Assembly (NCBI GenBank): GCA_022497145.1
Contig: MU385935.1
Coordinates: 62,001 to 126,000, forward strand
Origin: Rostrohypoxylon terebratum
Lineage: Eukaryota; Ascomycota; Sordariomycetes; Xylariales; Hypoxylaceae
DNA: 64,000 nt
Direction of reading: 5' to 3'
Shown: in pieces, positions 40,358-51,884 of the stretch
Position numbering within the stretch: the stretch's first letter is position 1
Layout: each line of letters starts with the position of its first letter
The notes under the pieces: generated by a model
What the model was told of the DNA's origin: nothing
What the model saw: the letters and a program-made list of their open reading frames with translations, nothing else
Database searches by the model: none
Position numbers and translations under genes: made by a program

Positions 40358-40693
40358 CTAGTCTTCCTCGCTGCTTGAAGTGCTTGAAGACTCCTCGGCT
40401 TCCAGTCGAGCTTCCTCCTCCCGAGCTTCCTGCTCTCGCAGCTCCTCCTCTTCCTCCTGTAGACGCACCATCTTAAGAGCTTCTGCCATGGAATAAAGGC
40501 TGTCGATCTTCTTAAGCATATCGATTACCAATTGCCTGTCAAAATTGATGGTATCCTCCATCCGGTAGTATGCGATGAGATCGTCGGTGCAGGTATCAAG
40601 GCGCTCCTTGTAATATACAATTTCCATGCGACCGTACCAGTGGAGGTCGTAGACTTCGCCCTCAACGCTGAGAAACTCGGCGAAGACACCCAT
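40358..40693 (-). CDS. Small acidic hypothetical protein, 111 aa
   Basis: A single open frame without introns, with its ATG at 40693. Residues 1-75 look like a folded domain rich in aromatic and charged residues (DLHWYGRMEIVYYKERLD, INFDRQLVIDMLKKID). Residues 78-100 form a Glu/Arg-rich helix likely to be a coiled coil, and the end is a Ser/Glu/Asp tail (SSSTSSSEED). The strong compositional organisation argues for a real gene despite its small size. I do not recognise the family. It lies upstream of the HET gene on the same strand, 740 bases away, but nothing shows a functional link. Confidence 0.55.
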   Translation of the reverse strand: MGVFAEFLSVEGEVYDLHWYGRMEIVYYKERLDTCTDDLIAYYRMEDTINFDRQLVIDMLKKIDSLYSMAEALKMVRLQEEEEELREQEAREEEARLEAEESSSTSSSEED

Positions 40694-42162
40694 TGCCCCG
40701 GTAAGCTTGGTGAGACGTGTCTGCTATGTTCGCTAAGATGCTATAACCTATCATAATATAAGCACAATTCTAGTAGAATTATATTTATGATTACTTACGT
40801 TTCTCTCGTCTCGGTGACAGCTTCGTACTCGGTAAGAAACTATTAGTGGTAGGCAAAGGTTTTTGTATTGACTTTTTGTGTTGGGTTGGGTTAAAGATAT
40901 TTGTTTCCTGGAAGGATAGGGAAAATATTTAAATAGTTAAAGTCAATGTTTTTTTGCCAGGTAAATCAAAGAGACAGTGCACGCATGGACTGTCTGAACT
41001 TCAATCTAGGAAACTATGCACTGGTTGGTCATGTAATAGTTCTTTCCTGCGTGTGCTGGCGGCTGGTATAACAGAACTGATACTTCAAGAGCACGCGGTC
41101 TGTAATTACTCAGTTCCTACCTAAATCGTTTAATCAGCTACTTACCGGGTAACTACTATGCGGAATATTGATATTAAAGTATCGAAAATTTTTAAATTAC
41201 GGGACTAGCTAATTTTCTATACAGTACAAGTTAGCACATCGATCTTGTTACTGGATCGATCATACCCACGTTTGAAGCTAAAAAAATTCATTTCAAACTC
41301 ATCTAAAGAAGCTACCACAGACAAACAATTTTGATATCTGTCAGCGGGCTTTGAAATTTGTGTGTATAGTAGGCGTTGACTAAGCACGCGTGGTCCTGGC
41401 TTGAAAGGGTTGTGAATCGAACCCCTTTACGTATACGACTTGATAGTATGCAATGATATTTGCGTATAGTTGAATGAATGGTCCGTCTATTTAGGTAGGC
41501 CGCCACGATTAAGATATCGTGAATTCCGTCATACTGCCTATATTTGAACGTCGAAGCTGTATCCTGTCACAAAATTCTATGATAGGAGGTTTTGTGAAGT
41601 TCCTATTCAAAAACTAGGGTTTGGGGAGTCACACCTAATCATGGTTCTTCCAATCTTATAAGATCTTTCGAATCTCTTGATTTACCAGGTAGATTTTGAC
41701 TATACATGTTCAAGGAACATCCTCAGTGTCGACAAGAATCATGGGTGGCCATTCGTAGTTGTCCTCCCAACCCGCAGATTGCTGCCGTCATGCTATTACA
41801 GGTAGGTAACTGGACGAGATAATTGAACGATACGTGATGTGACAAGTGCCTATTTGGTTTGAATCAGTAACAGTGCTCCGCTCTAGGTAACTTGTAAGTG
41901 AGTCTATTTGAATAAAAGCGTGTACTTGCGGGATGGTCACAGTAATCTAGGTACCAGCTAAGGAGATATGAGGATATAAGGACCGGGAATATCACCATAT
42001 TTCCGTATCTGCTAGGTATCTGTTCACAATAGATCCTATCGGCTCTTCGCCTTTTCATCTGAACCCGATTGGTCTACCAAGTAGGTATCTGCACTGCTGA
42101 AACTTGGATATGAATGGAGTTTAGGAACGAAGTCATATCTAGGTGCTTTATATAATCTGTCT

Positions 42163-42181
42163 GTACCTAGGACCTAGGTAC
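42163..42181. repeat. Perfect palindrome, GTACCTAGG arms, 1-nt spacer
   Basis: The 9-nt arm GTACCTAGG is followed by A and its exact reverse complement. It lies 720 bases upstream of the reductase ATG. Either a member of the dispersed CCTAGG-type motif or an upstream site is possible. Confidence 0.75.
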
Positions 42182-42534
42182 CGACATCAGACGTGGTGAT
42201 GTGAGACTTGAATATAGCGTCATAGTTCGGTCCGCCGTAAACGCCGAAATCAATTCTAGGGTCTTGCGACATACAGCATAGTCTTGTTTGCTTTTGCCGA
42301 AATGGAGGATCTTAGCCGGGGTATTATTCCACCCGAAGTCGTCGGCCTTAGGGGGAGTTAGACGTATGTAAGCATTACCCGTTTATTTGCTAACGTGGTA
42401 ATCGTCGGGAACTTGGGAGACAAACATCAATAATTTTCCCCAATTAGCGAATGATCAAAGCCTCTGTACCTTGGAGTGGATAACAAGATGATGAGATGAA
42501 GATGAAAAGGATGTGGTGGTTTGGATATAACTAA

Positions 42535-42555
42535 ACTAGGTACCTGGTACCTAGT
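42535..42555. repeat. Perfect palindrome, ACTAGGTACC arms, 1-nt spacer
   Basis: The 10-nt arm ACTAGGTACC is followed by T and its exact reverse complement. It lies about 350 bases upstream of the reductase ATG, so it could be a binding site for a dimeric regulator. It equally fits the genome-wide motif seen elsewhere in the window. Confidence 0.75.
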
Positions 42556-42743
42556 AATCAGTGTTAACGCCGAAAACCTTGGTGGCTTTTGTAGGGTGGA
42601 GTGAACTAGATGTTCTAGTGACGTTGTTATGCACCTAAAATCTAGATTGTCACTGTTAGAACCTAGAACCCCGCGATGCTGCCATATCCAGTCAGTCACA
42701 TCATCTTCGGGTGAATATATCTCAAGAGCCTAGACACGGGAGG

Positions 42744-42750
42744 TATAAAT
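42744..42750 (+). promoter_or_regulatory. TATA box of the GRE2-like reductase gene
   Basis: TATAAAT within GGAGGTATAAATAAG, about 150 bases before the ATG at 42902, followed by a C/A-rich leader. Spacing and sequence fit a core promoter element. Confidence 0.6.
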
Positions 42751-42901
42751 AAGTTCCTTCTTGGCTCGATCTCCAAGGCTCGATGATTCTCATATAAACT
42801 CATCACATAGCCTTAAATCGCCGATACCAATTCCCCCAAACCATTCCAATTCAATCTCATTATCTGACTACAAACCATCTTTTAAGATTCACACGCACAC
42901 A

Positions 42902-44152
42902 ATGCCGAAGGTTCTACTTACTGGTGGGTCAGGCTTCATTGCCGGTAAGTCTCAGCTCGCGGGGCAACCCTCGCCCACCATCCTCAACCCCCCACTAACA
43001 CGAACACAACCAACCACCTAGCCCACGTCCTCGACATCCTCCTCAAGAAGGGGTACGAAGTAGTAACCACCGTGCGATCGGAAGCGAAAGCCTTTCAAAT
43101 CCGAGCCAAGTACCCGGGCGCAAAGCTCTCGGTCTCCATTGTCCCGGACATCGCGGCGCCGAACGCCTTCGACTCTGTGATCGCGAGCGCCCCGGACCTA
43201 GACTACGTGCAGCACACCGCGTCGCCCTTCCACTTCAACTGGAAGGACGCGCGCACCGAGCTCCTGGACCCAGCCATCGAGGGCACCAACTCGGTGCTCC
43301 GCGCCATCAAGAAGCACGCGCCTGGCGTAAAGCGCGTTGTCCTCACGAGCTCCTTCGCAGCCATCATCTCCGAAGCCGACCTGACGAACCCGAACAAGAC
43401 CTTTTCCGAAGCCGACTGGAACCCCAGCACGTACGAGGATGGGTTGAAGGGACCGCCGCCGACATCCTACCGTGTCTCGAAGACATACGCGGAGAAGACC
43501 GCTTGGGATTTCGTAGCGAACGAAAAGCCCAGCTTCGACCTCGCTACGATCTGCCCGCCAAGTACGCCGCAGCCCCTCCACCCTTCTACCCCTCCATTAA
43601 TTCATTCCCCTCTCCCCACCCCCTAACCCCCTAACCCCCTAACCCCCTAACCCCCCTAAAACCACAAAACCCACCGCTTAAATCCTAACCGCTAACCCCC
43701 ACCATCTAGTGGTCTTCGGCCCCATAGCGCACCACCTCGCCTCGCTCTCCGGCATCAACACCTCCAACGCGCGCATCGCAGACCTGATCCAAGGAAAATG
43801 GCGTGACACGATCCCTGCCGCGGGCGTGTACCTCTGGGTCGACGTGCGCGACGTAGCGAGCGCCCACGTGTCCGCCATGGAGCTTCCCGACGCAGGCGGC
43901 AAGCGTTTCTTCACCACCGCGGGCTACTACGACAACGTGAAGGTCGCCGCCGCCGTGCGCGCCGCCTACCCCGAGCTCGCCGACAAGCTGCCCACGGACG
44001 CCACCCCCGTAGCCCCGGGTGGTGCGTTCCCCGCCGAGGGCACGTACAAGTACGACAACACGCGCGCGACGGAGGTGTTAGGCATTGATTGGATTCCGCT
44101 GGAGAAGAGTATTGCGGATACCGTCAAGACGCTGTTGACGATTCCTGCTTAA
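42902..44152 (+). CDS. NADPH-dependent aldehyde/ketone reductase, GRE2-like extended SDR, 341 aa, three exons
   Basis: Extended short-chain dehydrogenase/reductase related to yeast Gre2 (methylglyoxal and carbonyl reductase), cytosolic. Exons are 42902-42944, 43022-43561 and 43710-44152. Introns are 77 nt (GTAAGT...CCTAG) and 148 nt (GTACGC...ATCTAG). Splicing restores the nucleotide-binding motif TGGSGFIAAHVLD and the CPPMVFGP block, giving 341 residues, the normal family length. The catalytic Tyr-x3-Lys is YRVSK (Tyr near 164, Lys near 168). Upstream Ser residues in VVLTSSFAAI supply the third catalytic group. The exons are markedly GC-rich compared with the flanks. Intron 2 is nearly free of G on this strand and carries a telomere-like repeat. 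The physiological substrate is unknown. Relatives act on methylglyoxal, diketones and aldehydes. It is convergent with the E4 gene. Confidence 0.92.
43621..43659. repeat. Telomere-like C-rich tandem repeat inside an intron
   Basis: Four perfect 8-nt units CCCTAACC are followed by a degenerate fifth, lying within intron 2 of the reductase gene. The unit contains the fungal telomere word CCCTAA with two extra C. On the other strand it is G-rich (GGTTAGGG) and could form a G-quadruplex. Confidence 0.85.
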
Positions 44153-44596
44153 TCTTAATTAAGGTGATAATGTATGAGGTGTTATATTAGCAGTTGTCGG
44201 CAATTCAGATATGAATAAGATACAGAGGGGGGATGATGTAATACTACGGAACTACGCTCCGGGTTTAAGACGATTCACACACTTCACCAAGCCAACAATA
44301 AGCAACTATACTCGCGAGGAATGAGAAATATCTATTGAACACACTGCGTGTTTGTTCCCCCTCGCCATCGGTTATCTGTCCGATTTCCTGCTCGTGGATA
44401 TGCCATGCCACCCTGGCCGAAAACGATAAAAACCTATGGGGGTTTGTGATTGTCCTTGTAATAATGCTCGTGAAATCTCGCGGTTTCCAAAGAAACCAAG
44501 CCGCACGCACCTCCAAATCGGCGAGGCCGTGCAACGTCGGAAATGCTAGTGATACAATGGATCTGGATATTTGATGTTTAGAATGATCCATACTGT
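44153..44596. other. Convergent intergenic region between the reductase and the E4 gene
   Basis: 444 bases separate the two stop codons and should contain both 3' UTRs and polyadenylation sites. A 108-codon open frame on the - strand has no recognisable domain and is probably chance. Confidence 0.55.
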
Positions 44597-47500
44597 TTAA
44601 CCGCCGCTCGTGTCCATCGCATCATCACCGGATGCCTTGGCCTTGGCGGCGGCAGCGACCCGTTCTGCCTTCCACTCCATAATACGTTCGCGAAGGTCAT
44701 CGACCGGAATCACGTCGTCAATTTTCAAGGGTTGACGGTTAAATGGATCCGTAGGGTCAGAAAGTAATTGCTGCACAATCGTCGAGCGATCGACAACGAT
44801 GCGCGAGGTCGGGAGCATAACGGGGTCTTTCATCAATTCTCCCAGGATCGGGTCCTCGAACTCCTCAGGGATTTCTCCCAGGTCGAGCTCGGCTTGGTCT
44901 TGGCGAGCCTTGGCTTCGGCGACCAAGCTGCACATAGAATTCCATTCGTCTACCACCTCCTTCGACTTAAAAAACTTCTCCTTCAGTAGTGCCTCAGTCT
45001 TCTGGAAATTCTTGGGCTTATAGGAGCGTCCATCGGCTGCGACGGCTTCGATAAAGCTAGACTTAGGCTTGAGGTTGATATAGATATCGACGAAGTCCGA
45101 GAGGAGTGCCTTGGGTTCGAAATAATACTTCTTAGCATCCTCTACTTTGAGGTTGCCTCGCTTGTCTCCAACAAGCGATTCTAAGTTGTAGTTCAGCATG
45201 CCTGCCAACCGAGGTACTATCTCGGGCATAGTAAATGCATCCCGCAGCGTTGCCGTAAATAACTTCATCATGCTCATTGTGTCGTTGACTAGCTGCATCC
45301 ACGATTGACATTGTTGTTCTGCCGAATGAAGGTCCGTCATTACCTTGTCCCTATCTGCGGGAGATAATCTATCCCGCTGGGAGAGTTGGATCTGATAGTC
45401 ATGAATCTTGACCAACTTCGTCAATGCCTCATCTAACAGATACGTCGCATCATTCAATAGCAGATTGACGAACTGCACGAAGAATTCGCGATTGGTCCTA
45501 CATACGATTAGTTTGATGAAATAGCTGTGGTGCTGAAAATGTATAAGACTCACTTGCTCTCGCGACTTAACTGATCCTGGTAAACGCTGTTGTCCCAAAT
45601 GCACTTTATGACCTGGAAGATTTCGTAACGGATATTGAATCGGTCGTAAAATGCGGAGCTAACACCACTGTGTTCGCATTCTAAATTGTTAGCGTTTTGG
45701 AGTCTAGTAAGGGGCACATACAACGTACCGATGTAAAACTTCATCAGAGCATGCAGGAGGTGCTCGTTCGCGAACGACGACGACGATAAAGTATCACCTA
45801 AGATTCCCTTGGAGAGATGATAAACCGGCCACGTGCCGGAAAAGAGTAAAGTGACGAGTGCCGATTTTAAATAAGGATTCTTGATATACTCCGAGGATCT
45901 CAGGAATGTAATGCAAAACGTGACGATCTCATCGCCAATCGCAGAAACGAGAATGGAGGGTTTGAATCTGATGACAAAGTAAGCAAATGGCCGCGGTGAA
46001 AACTATTTCTCTCGACCTACTGGAATATGAACTTGAAGTTCTCAATCACGTCCTGGATAGCGTATTCCGGAAGGCAATTAAACGCAACCGGTTGAGCCGC
46101 TGGGAGCGGTAAAACAATCTTGTTGCTTCCGCCTGGCCTGTAATCCACCCCGGTGGCCACTCGGAGAAGCCACACAGCGACATATCGCATGAATTGCAGG
46201 CACAACTGCTGCATAGGCTCGTTTAATACAACTGCTTCAATTGTATGTTTCAGTGCGATGTACTTCTCGACCGTGTTGACGGCATTGTTGTAGTGTTGTC
46301 TTGCCCGGGGGAGACGAAGCGGATCCTAACTATATTAGTGGTGATGAAATAGCTGTCTTAAGAGGTGCCAACTTACGTTTTGCAACTTGGGAATCTCGCC
46401 TTCGAGCTTCTTGATAAGACCTTCGACATACTTGATGTCCTTGTCGAGGTCCTTCAGTTTAGACTGAGTTGCCCCAAGACCGTAGTGGTGGGCGGCTAGA
46501 GTCAGGAAGAAGACCTCGGAGATGAAGTTGGAAGATCCTGCAACATGTGTCTTGTAAAAAGCATCCGAAGTGGCTTGGTCTGCATTGAGCTTCGTCTCAT
46601 CGCTCATGTCAACTCGTGGACTACGTCGGAGGTAGTCAATATCTATCTTGTCTACCTTGGAGAAAGTGGAGTCCATGAAAGGCTGGCACAACTGGTCCAA
46701 GATCGCTGTCAAATTGACCATGAACCCATCCGATGCTACGTCGGTGGACTTGACTTGGAGTGCACGTCTTTTGTGGTTTGTATTCAAGGCGAGAGCAAAC
46801 CAATCGAGTGTTGCATTTCGGGATGCCGCACTTGCCCTGACAAAGGCATTGATGATGCCTGTTAGATCACTCTGATGGGCGTTGAGGGTCATCTGTAATG
46901 CGCTTTGAGATGACTCTACGTGGCTGCTGGCAATCGATCGTGCATTGGCAAAGAAAACCTGAGTGACTTCGGCTTGCAATGGCGAGATTCGGAAGAAGGG
47001 TCCCAGAATAGTGTTAGTCTCGCTTGAGAGGGCAAACTTGTCTTTGGGCATGTCCGGGGGGGGAGTCGCCAAGAAGCGAGGATGTTGCGCAACGGCATTC
47101 ACAAGAGACGGAAACTTGGAGAACGTCACCAAACACTGGAAATGTCAATATACTCGGGAGCATTCATGATTAATCGAAAGAAGGAAAACTCACGTTGACG
47201 TAGGGTTTGTAATCGTCGTTCATCGTCATTGTAGCAAGCTTGGTGCTCATAGCAACCATAGCGTCAGTGAAGATGGTGGCAACCGTCTCATCCTCAGGAA
47301 TACGAGATGTCGCCGCAACGAAGAAATCCATGCAGATACCATCTTCATTATCATGATGACGAAGAAGATAAGGTACGAGAGTATCATGAGCAGGGTTGGG
47401 CTCACGGCTTCTAGTTGTTAGTATATAGACCTAGGCGCATATCTTGTAATTACCAAGAAAGAACATACCTAAAATACTCCGGCATGGTAAGGGCGAAGAT

Positions 47501-48342
47501 GCAGTTACTCATGCATAGTCGCTTCGCCTCGTTCACCACGGCTTCCTTCTCAGCAGGGAGCGGTCTGGGAGGCTTCGTAGCCTTGACCACACGCTTCCAG
47601 CATGGCAGCAGATAATCGAGAATCGGCTTAGTAGATGGTAGATGACGGACTGCTTCCAACAGTGCAGACTCGATCGTCGTAACAGTTAATTTGACGGAAT
47701 CGCCTGACTCCTCTAACTCAGCCTTGAGCTCTGGTAAGTAAGTAAACTTGAAACCTCTGTGGTCGACCGTCTTGGTCTCGTCTAAAGTAATACGGAAGAT
47801 GTCGCTCAACATTCGGTTCGTCCAATCCTCCAAGCTTTCTTCTCTAGCGACGTGAATTTTCTTGGACGGAGGATCGACTGATTTGTCTTGGTCAACAGCG
47901 ACTCGAGCTGATCTCTTGTAGGCTTGGTGGTTACCTGTGCCCGCATTTGCATTCTTCTCGGGTTCCGTCTTGTTTTTGATACCTAATTGGGAGAATGATT
48001 CGATCGAGGGGGTCTGATTCTGAGGGGAGGTACTACTAGGACGAGAAGGCAGAGGAGTAAGACGTGCATTCTCTTGGTTTGTTGGGGTACCGTTGAGGGG
48101 CGCATCGGAGGTCGAGGTCGAGGACGAGGGACCGGACTTGGGGGACTCCTGAGACTTGGAGTCGGTCGAAGGCGATGAACCAAGGCCACCTAGCTTGGCA
48201 AGGCGCTTCTGGCGCATCTATAGGTAAATGATGTTAGCCATGGAGCTCACTTTAACAAACAATTAAGTTGGGATAGTTAGTAATCGCATACCTGCTCCTG
48301 CGGCGGGAGGGTCGGCACGGGTGTCTCGTTCGATTCCATCAT
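44597..48342 (-). CDS. ufd2: Ubiquitin conjugation factor E4 (Ufd2), U-box protein, 1115 aa, eight exons
   Basis: Ubiquitin-chain elongation enzyme that extends short chains on substrates, working with E1, E2 and Cdc48 in protein degradation. Exons run leftward: 48342-48292, 48217-47469, 47410-47194, 47135-46377, 46325-46021, 45967-45729, 45680-45554, 45497-44597. All seven introns are 48-74 nt, GT...AG, and frame-compatible, giving 1115 residues. The N-terminal 130 residues are disordered and Ser/Pro/Thr-rich. The Ufd2 core follows, including NRMLSDIFRITLDE, MPEYFRSREPNP, FKPSILVSAIGDEIVTF and QFVNLLLNDATYLLDEAL. The U-box occupies about 1020-1095 (EEFEDPILGELMKDPVMLP...IVVDRSTI...DPFNRQPL), ending in an Ala/Lys and Asp/Ser tail. 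The first ATG (MMESNETPVPTLPPQEQ) is in a small exon whose intron ends just before a second in-frame ATG at 48217. The yeast protein is about 960 residues. Confidence 0.93.
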
Positions 48343-48467
48343 GCGCACGGTGTTATCGGGTTTCGTGGTGGGATACGTTAGAGTGTTGTTGTATCGGGTG
48401 CGTATGTAGATGAGGTCGTATGTGCGTGTGCGTGTGCGGATGTGGAAGTGGGAGGGAGAGAGAGACG

Positions 48468-48482
48468 GTTGGTTGGTTGGTT
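48468..48482. repeat. (GGTT)n repeat upstream of the E4 gene
   Basis: Nearly four GGTT units, preceded by TGTGCG and GGGAGAGAGAG runs (48421-48466). They lie 80-140 bases upstream of the E4 start, so on the - strand this is a C/A-, C/T-rich leader. Low-complexity promoter DNA of this type is common in fungi. Confidence 0.65.
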
Positions 48483-51202
48483 AGAATGTAATGGGGGAAT
48501 GGGAGAATGGAAGACGAACTTCCTTGGTAAAGAAATAAAAGTTCTCGAAACCCCTGCTAATATGCTAATAAATAAGAATCAAAGGGGAATCAAAGAAAGT
48601 ATCAACCATCCTTATTGTCAAATAATAATAAAAGTGTTGTTGTAAAGTGTAGATGCGTCCTGCACCGTGCAGTCCGTGGAGGAATCTTGTATTGTACGGT
48701 AAAGATGAAGATAGTGGATGAGGTTCACAGTGAGATAGACGTTAATGGAATGAAGTAGTAGCGCCTTGGCCTCACTTCGCTAGCTGATTAGGTGAACTAA
48801 GTTGAACTACGTAATACGTACTTCGTACACAGTAAGTGATTAGGTGATTTGGCACCTGTCAGAGCACTAGGATTGGTGGATTAGTCAATACTTTATCAAT
48901 AGTGCGCAGCTGGCTGGCTGCCCGGCTGGTGCGGCGGGTACCCCAGTTACCTAGGCCCTATACTTAAATCGACCTGGCGGGCAGCTACTGTGCTAGATTG
49001 GCGGGGTAGGTGCGCCTCCACACAGCCCTACACTGTGACTTCCATGATTTCCAATTTTCCATGACTTCCAAGTTGAAATTTATTACATAATGATTAAGGC
49101 TAAGCGGCTAGTTTTATTCGCAAAAGTCAACTGTACAATACAGTGTAGGTAACAGTAGGTAACAACGACCGTTCCCTAGGGTCGTTGCCTAATAAATTGA
49201 GCTCTACCTGCCCTGCGAAAACTGGACAAAATCACAAGCAAGAACCTTCGTAACTCAGCATCTCTTTCCGTCTTATATCATGGATATATACCTAGTACCT
49301 ACCTAGTATGCTCGAGGTCAACACTCTGTTGATTTACTTTGACCATTCGCTTTTTTAATCTACTTTATTCATTTACATCCATAGATGCCTTGCGATCAAT
49401 ACGAAAATCTGAATTCTCAACCCAAGATTAATTCTGTGCGCTAAACCAGTTTCAACTAATATGGGAGTCGGTATCAAATATAGCTACGACATCGAGACAG
49501 ATCTAATCGGTGATGACTATTTGCTGAAATGGTCAAGTCGGTACAGGTCGAGTCGTTGATGATGGCTGATAAGCACGCATGAGTCTCCGACTGCCAGTTA
49601 TCACAGAGGCTCGCAAGTTCATAAAAGCTCTTTAGACCGTCGAATCTAACTCCAACATAGGGTCATATATATGCAGTCTTCCCTTCATTCCCATTATTTC
49701 CATCATTTCCATCATCCTCGCATAAAACGCCCCTTGGCATGCTTGTGCAGGCCTTGGTTGACGATTTATGCAGTCTGCCATACCCAGAGCGATCATGTCC
49801 TCGCTGTCCAACCTTCTGAATAAAGCTAGGTACGCATACGCGCCAAGATCTATCATCAACAACCTCGTCATAAACATGGGAAATACACTAATTCTCTGTG
49901 GTATAAGTGGCTACCAATATGGTAATAGACTCGCATTTCATCTTGCTGTCTACCCCTTTCGCGCGTTGTTCAATTCTATGACCCAAACTTCGGATAGTTT
50001 CCCGAGGCTTATGGGGTTATGGGGTGCTACCCGATCATAGATCTACCCTAAACATACCTACTAGGTAGGTAGGTAACCAGCTATTCGCTACTAGATAATA
50101 CCTAGTAGTAGCTTGAGCCTTTTCGTATAACACCCCAAAATCTTTATCAGAATATTAGCCATTACATCAAACGGCAAACGGCAAACGAAAAACCACGAAC
50201 CTCGCTGAGAAACCACTTCTGGTTTGTCTTGTTACGGGTATCGAGGATAGGCTGTGATTTATACATTAGGATACCTAGTATACTCTAATGTTGGTCAAAT
50301 CCATGCGATATTCAGTTTTGATAGTGCTTCTCCATGTTTGAAACATCAGAGACAGAGAGAGACAGAACTATTGATCGATGATGAGAAGATGCATATTTTA
50401 GGTCATACCTCATACCTCATACCTCTTCGAAATCTTTCACCGTCTACAGAAAACATCGACCATATTATCAATGAATTGATTCACTGCAGGAAACTGGCCC
50501 TATTATCTACTTCTCAATTTCAGCAAACACAGCATGCGAATCATGCAGCAAACGATCCACCGTCACATGTTTTCATCTTACTCGACATACACTCATTTCC
50601 TAATCGAGGATGCTGACCCTGTCAACGATCATCTAGAATAAGGAGGGACAAACCCTCATAGAGAACTTCCAACCATTTTGAGATATATTCACGATGATAT
50701 AGTGACACAGCTTGGACGACCTACGGCTCGTAGCGTTCCACATTGTCCTGTGGCTGTTCGCCTACAGCGTCAAGTCATTGGATCGGCGATTTTCTGTTCC
50801 TGTTGGACCCGATGTCCACCCTTTTCTCTCAATTTCGCCTTTACAATTCGCCACACTTGTTGAATTCCATTCCAAACAGTTTAGATAAAGCTATTAAAGT
50901 TCTGGGCACCTAGCTGAATCTCTAGATATATCTTCAGCTGAGAATGGCAGTGGCCTATAAACTTCCGTATTTCTTGTGGTAAGCATATAATATGCGACGT
51001 TCCACAGCTACTTGATCTTTCAGCAACAATCGGAACATCTCGATCATCTGTAGCCTCATGGCCTATGATAATGCAATCAGAGCCTATGGAAGCTTTTCAG
51101 CTCTTCGGGGGTCATCTCGGCCGCCACAGAAATTTCTGTCTGTGCTGTGCGCTGTTTCAACATTGGAAAATCCAACATTCAAATCTTGCTGAGAACGCGT
51201 GG

Positions 51203-51555
51203 CTACCTATCAGCTCTGCGACACATCACATGAAATGATGTCGTATTTATCGCTCGAATGCGATATGGTGACTTCCCGCTGTATCTAACCCATTCTTCTA
51301 GAGGTATTCCGCGGATGTCTGCAGACCTTCTCGACCTTCCATTGACGAAGTCGTACAGCCCGTCTAGCCCGCCACCTTGTCCCATACGAGACTGATTATC
51401 GTCCGGCACGGCTCGATGCAGGACTCGTGCGACACACACTGTCTTACTTGCGCTGTAAATGCGCTGTACTGCTGCTGAAAGTCAGGACAGTCGGGACGCC
51501 ATCCACCCCAGATCGCACTCTCGGCACAACGGCCTCCTGTCGTGTGAAGCGTCAT
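51203..51555 (-). pseudogene. Possible frameshifted small gene or gene fragment
   Basis: Two - strand frames overlap. One starts at 51555 (MTLHTTGGRCAESAIWGGW, four Cys, ends VWDKVAG). The second continues in another frame as GLDGLYDFVNGRSRRSADIR down to 51203. Read in sequence they look like one composition-balanced protein interrupted by a frame change close to 51364-51380. A normal intron there would be only about 24 nt, which is too short. I do not recognise the family, and coincidence is quite possible. Confidence 0.25.
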
Positions 51556-51884
51556 CGCATTGTGTCATGGCTCCCAAGAACCGGAGGCTGATAACGGTAT
51601 ATATGTACGTATGTATAGGTAGGTATGTGTGCACATGGCAGATATATTGCAGGCGCCACAACGGTCGGCGACTCTACTTTGGCTGGGGGTAGTGGCTCCA
51701 TTTAGAAGTGTTGCTCATCGAAGAATTTAGTATTCTTTACACTCGTTTAAGCCCCCCTCACCGCATCCCACCATATTGGTCTTTCAGTTAACCCTCAAAT
51801 ATGCCTCTTATTCCTGGTCTTTTCTCCTTCCGTATAAATATTCGCAAATGATAGAAACGTGTCAGCTCTAAACCATTAACTGCG

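Larger units (their letters stand above)
40694..42901. other. Intergenic region left of the GRE2-like reductase gene
   Basis: AT-rich with no supported gene. Two near-adjacent perfect palindromes of the CCTAGG/GGTACC type are present at 42163-42181 and 42535-42555, and a TATA box lies at 42744-42750. The stretch at about 41390-41430 superficially resembles part of a tRNA on the - strand but does not fold as one. The last 100 bases form the leader of the reductase gene. Confidence 0.55.
48343..51884. other. Intergenic region between the E4 gene and the membrane-protein gene
   Basis: The left 300 bases are the E4 promoter. The rest is AT-rich and carries CCTAGTACC/ACCTACTAGGTAGG-type words near 49290-49310 and 50055-50105. 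Open frames of 80-120 codons at 49632-50616 have no recognisable domain. A pair of overlapping - strand frames at 51203-51555 is reported separately as a possible broken gene. No RNA gene was found. Confidence 0.5.

Noticed and set aside
41371..41440. tRNA-like T-arm pattern (GGTTCGATTC on the - strand)
   Set aside because: The flanking bases do not pair as a T-stem, and no acceptor, D or anticodon arms can be formed around it.
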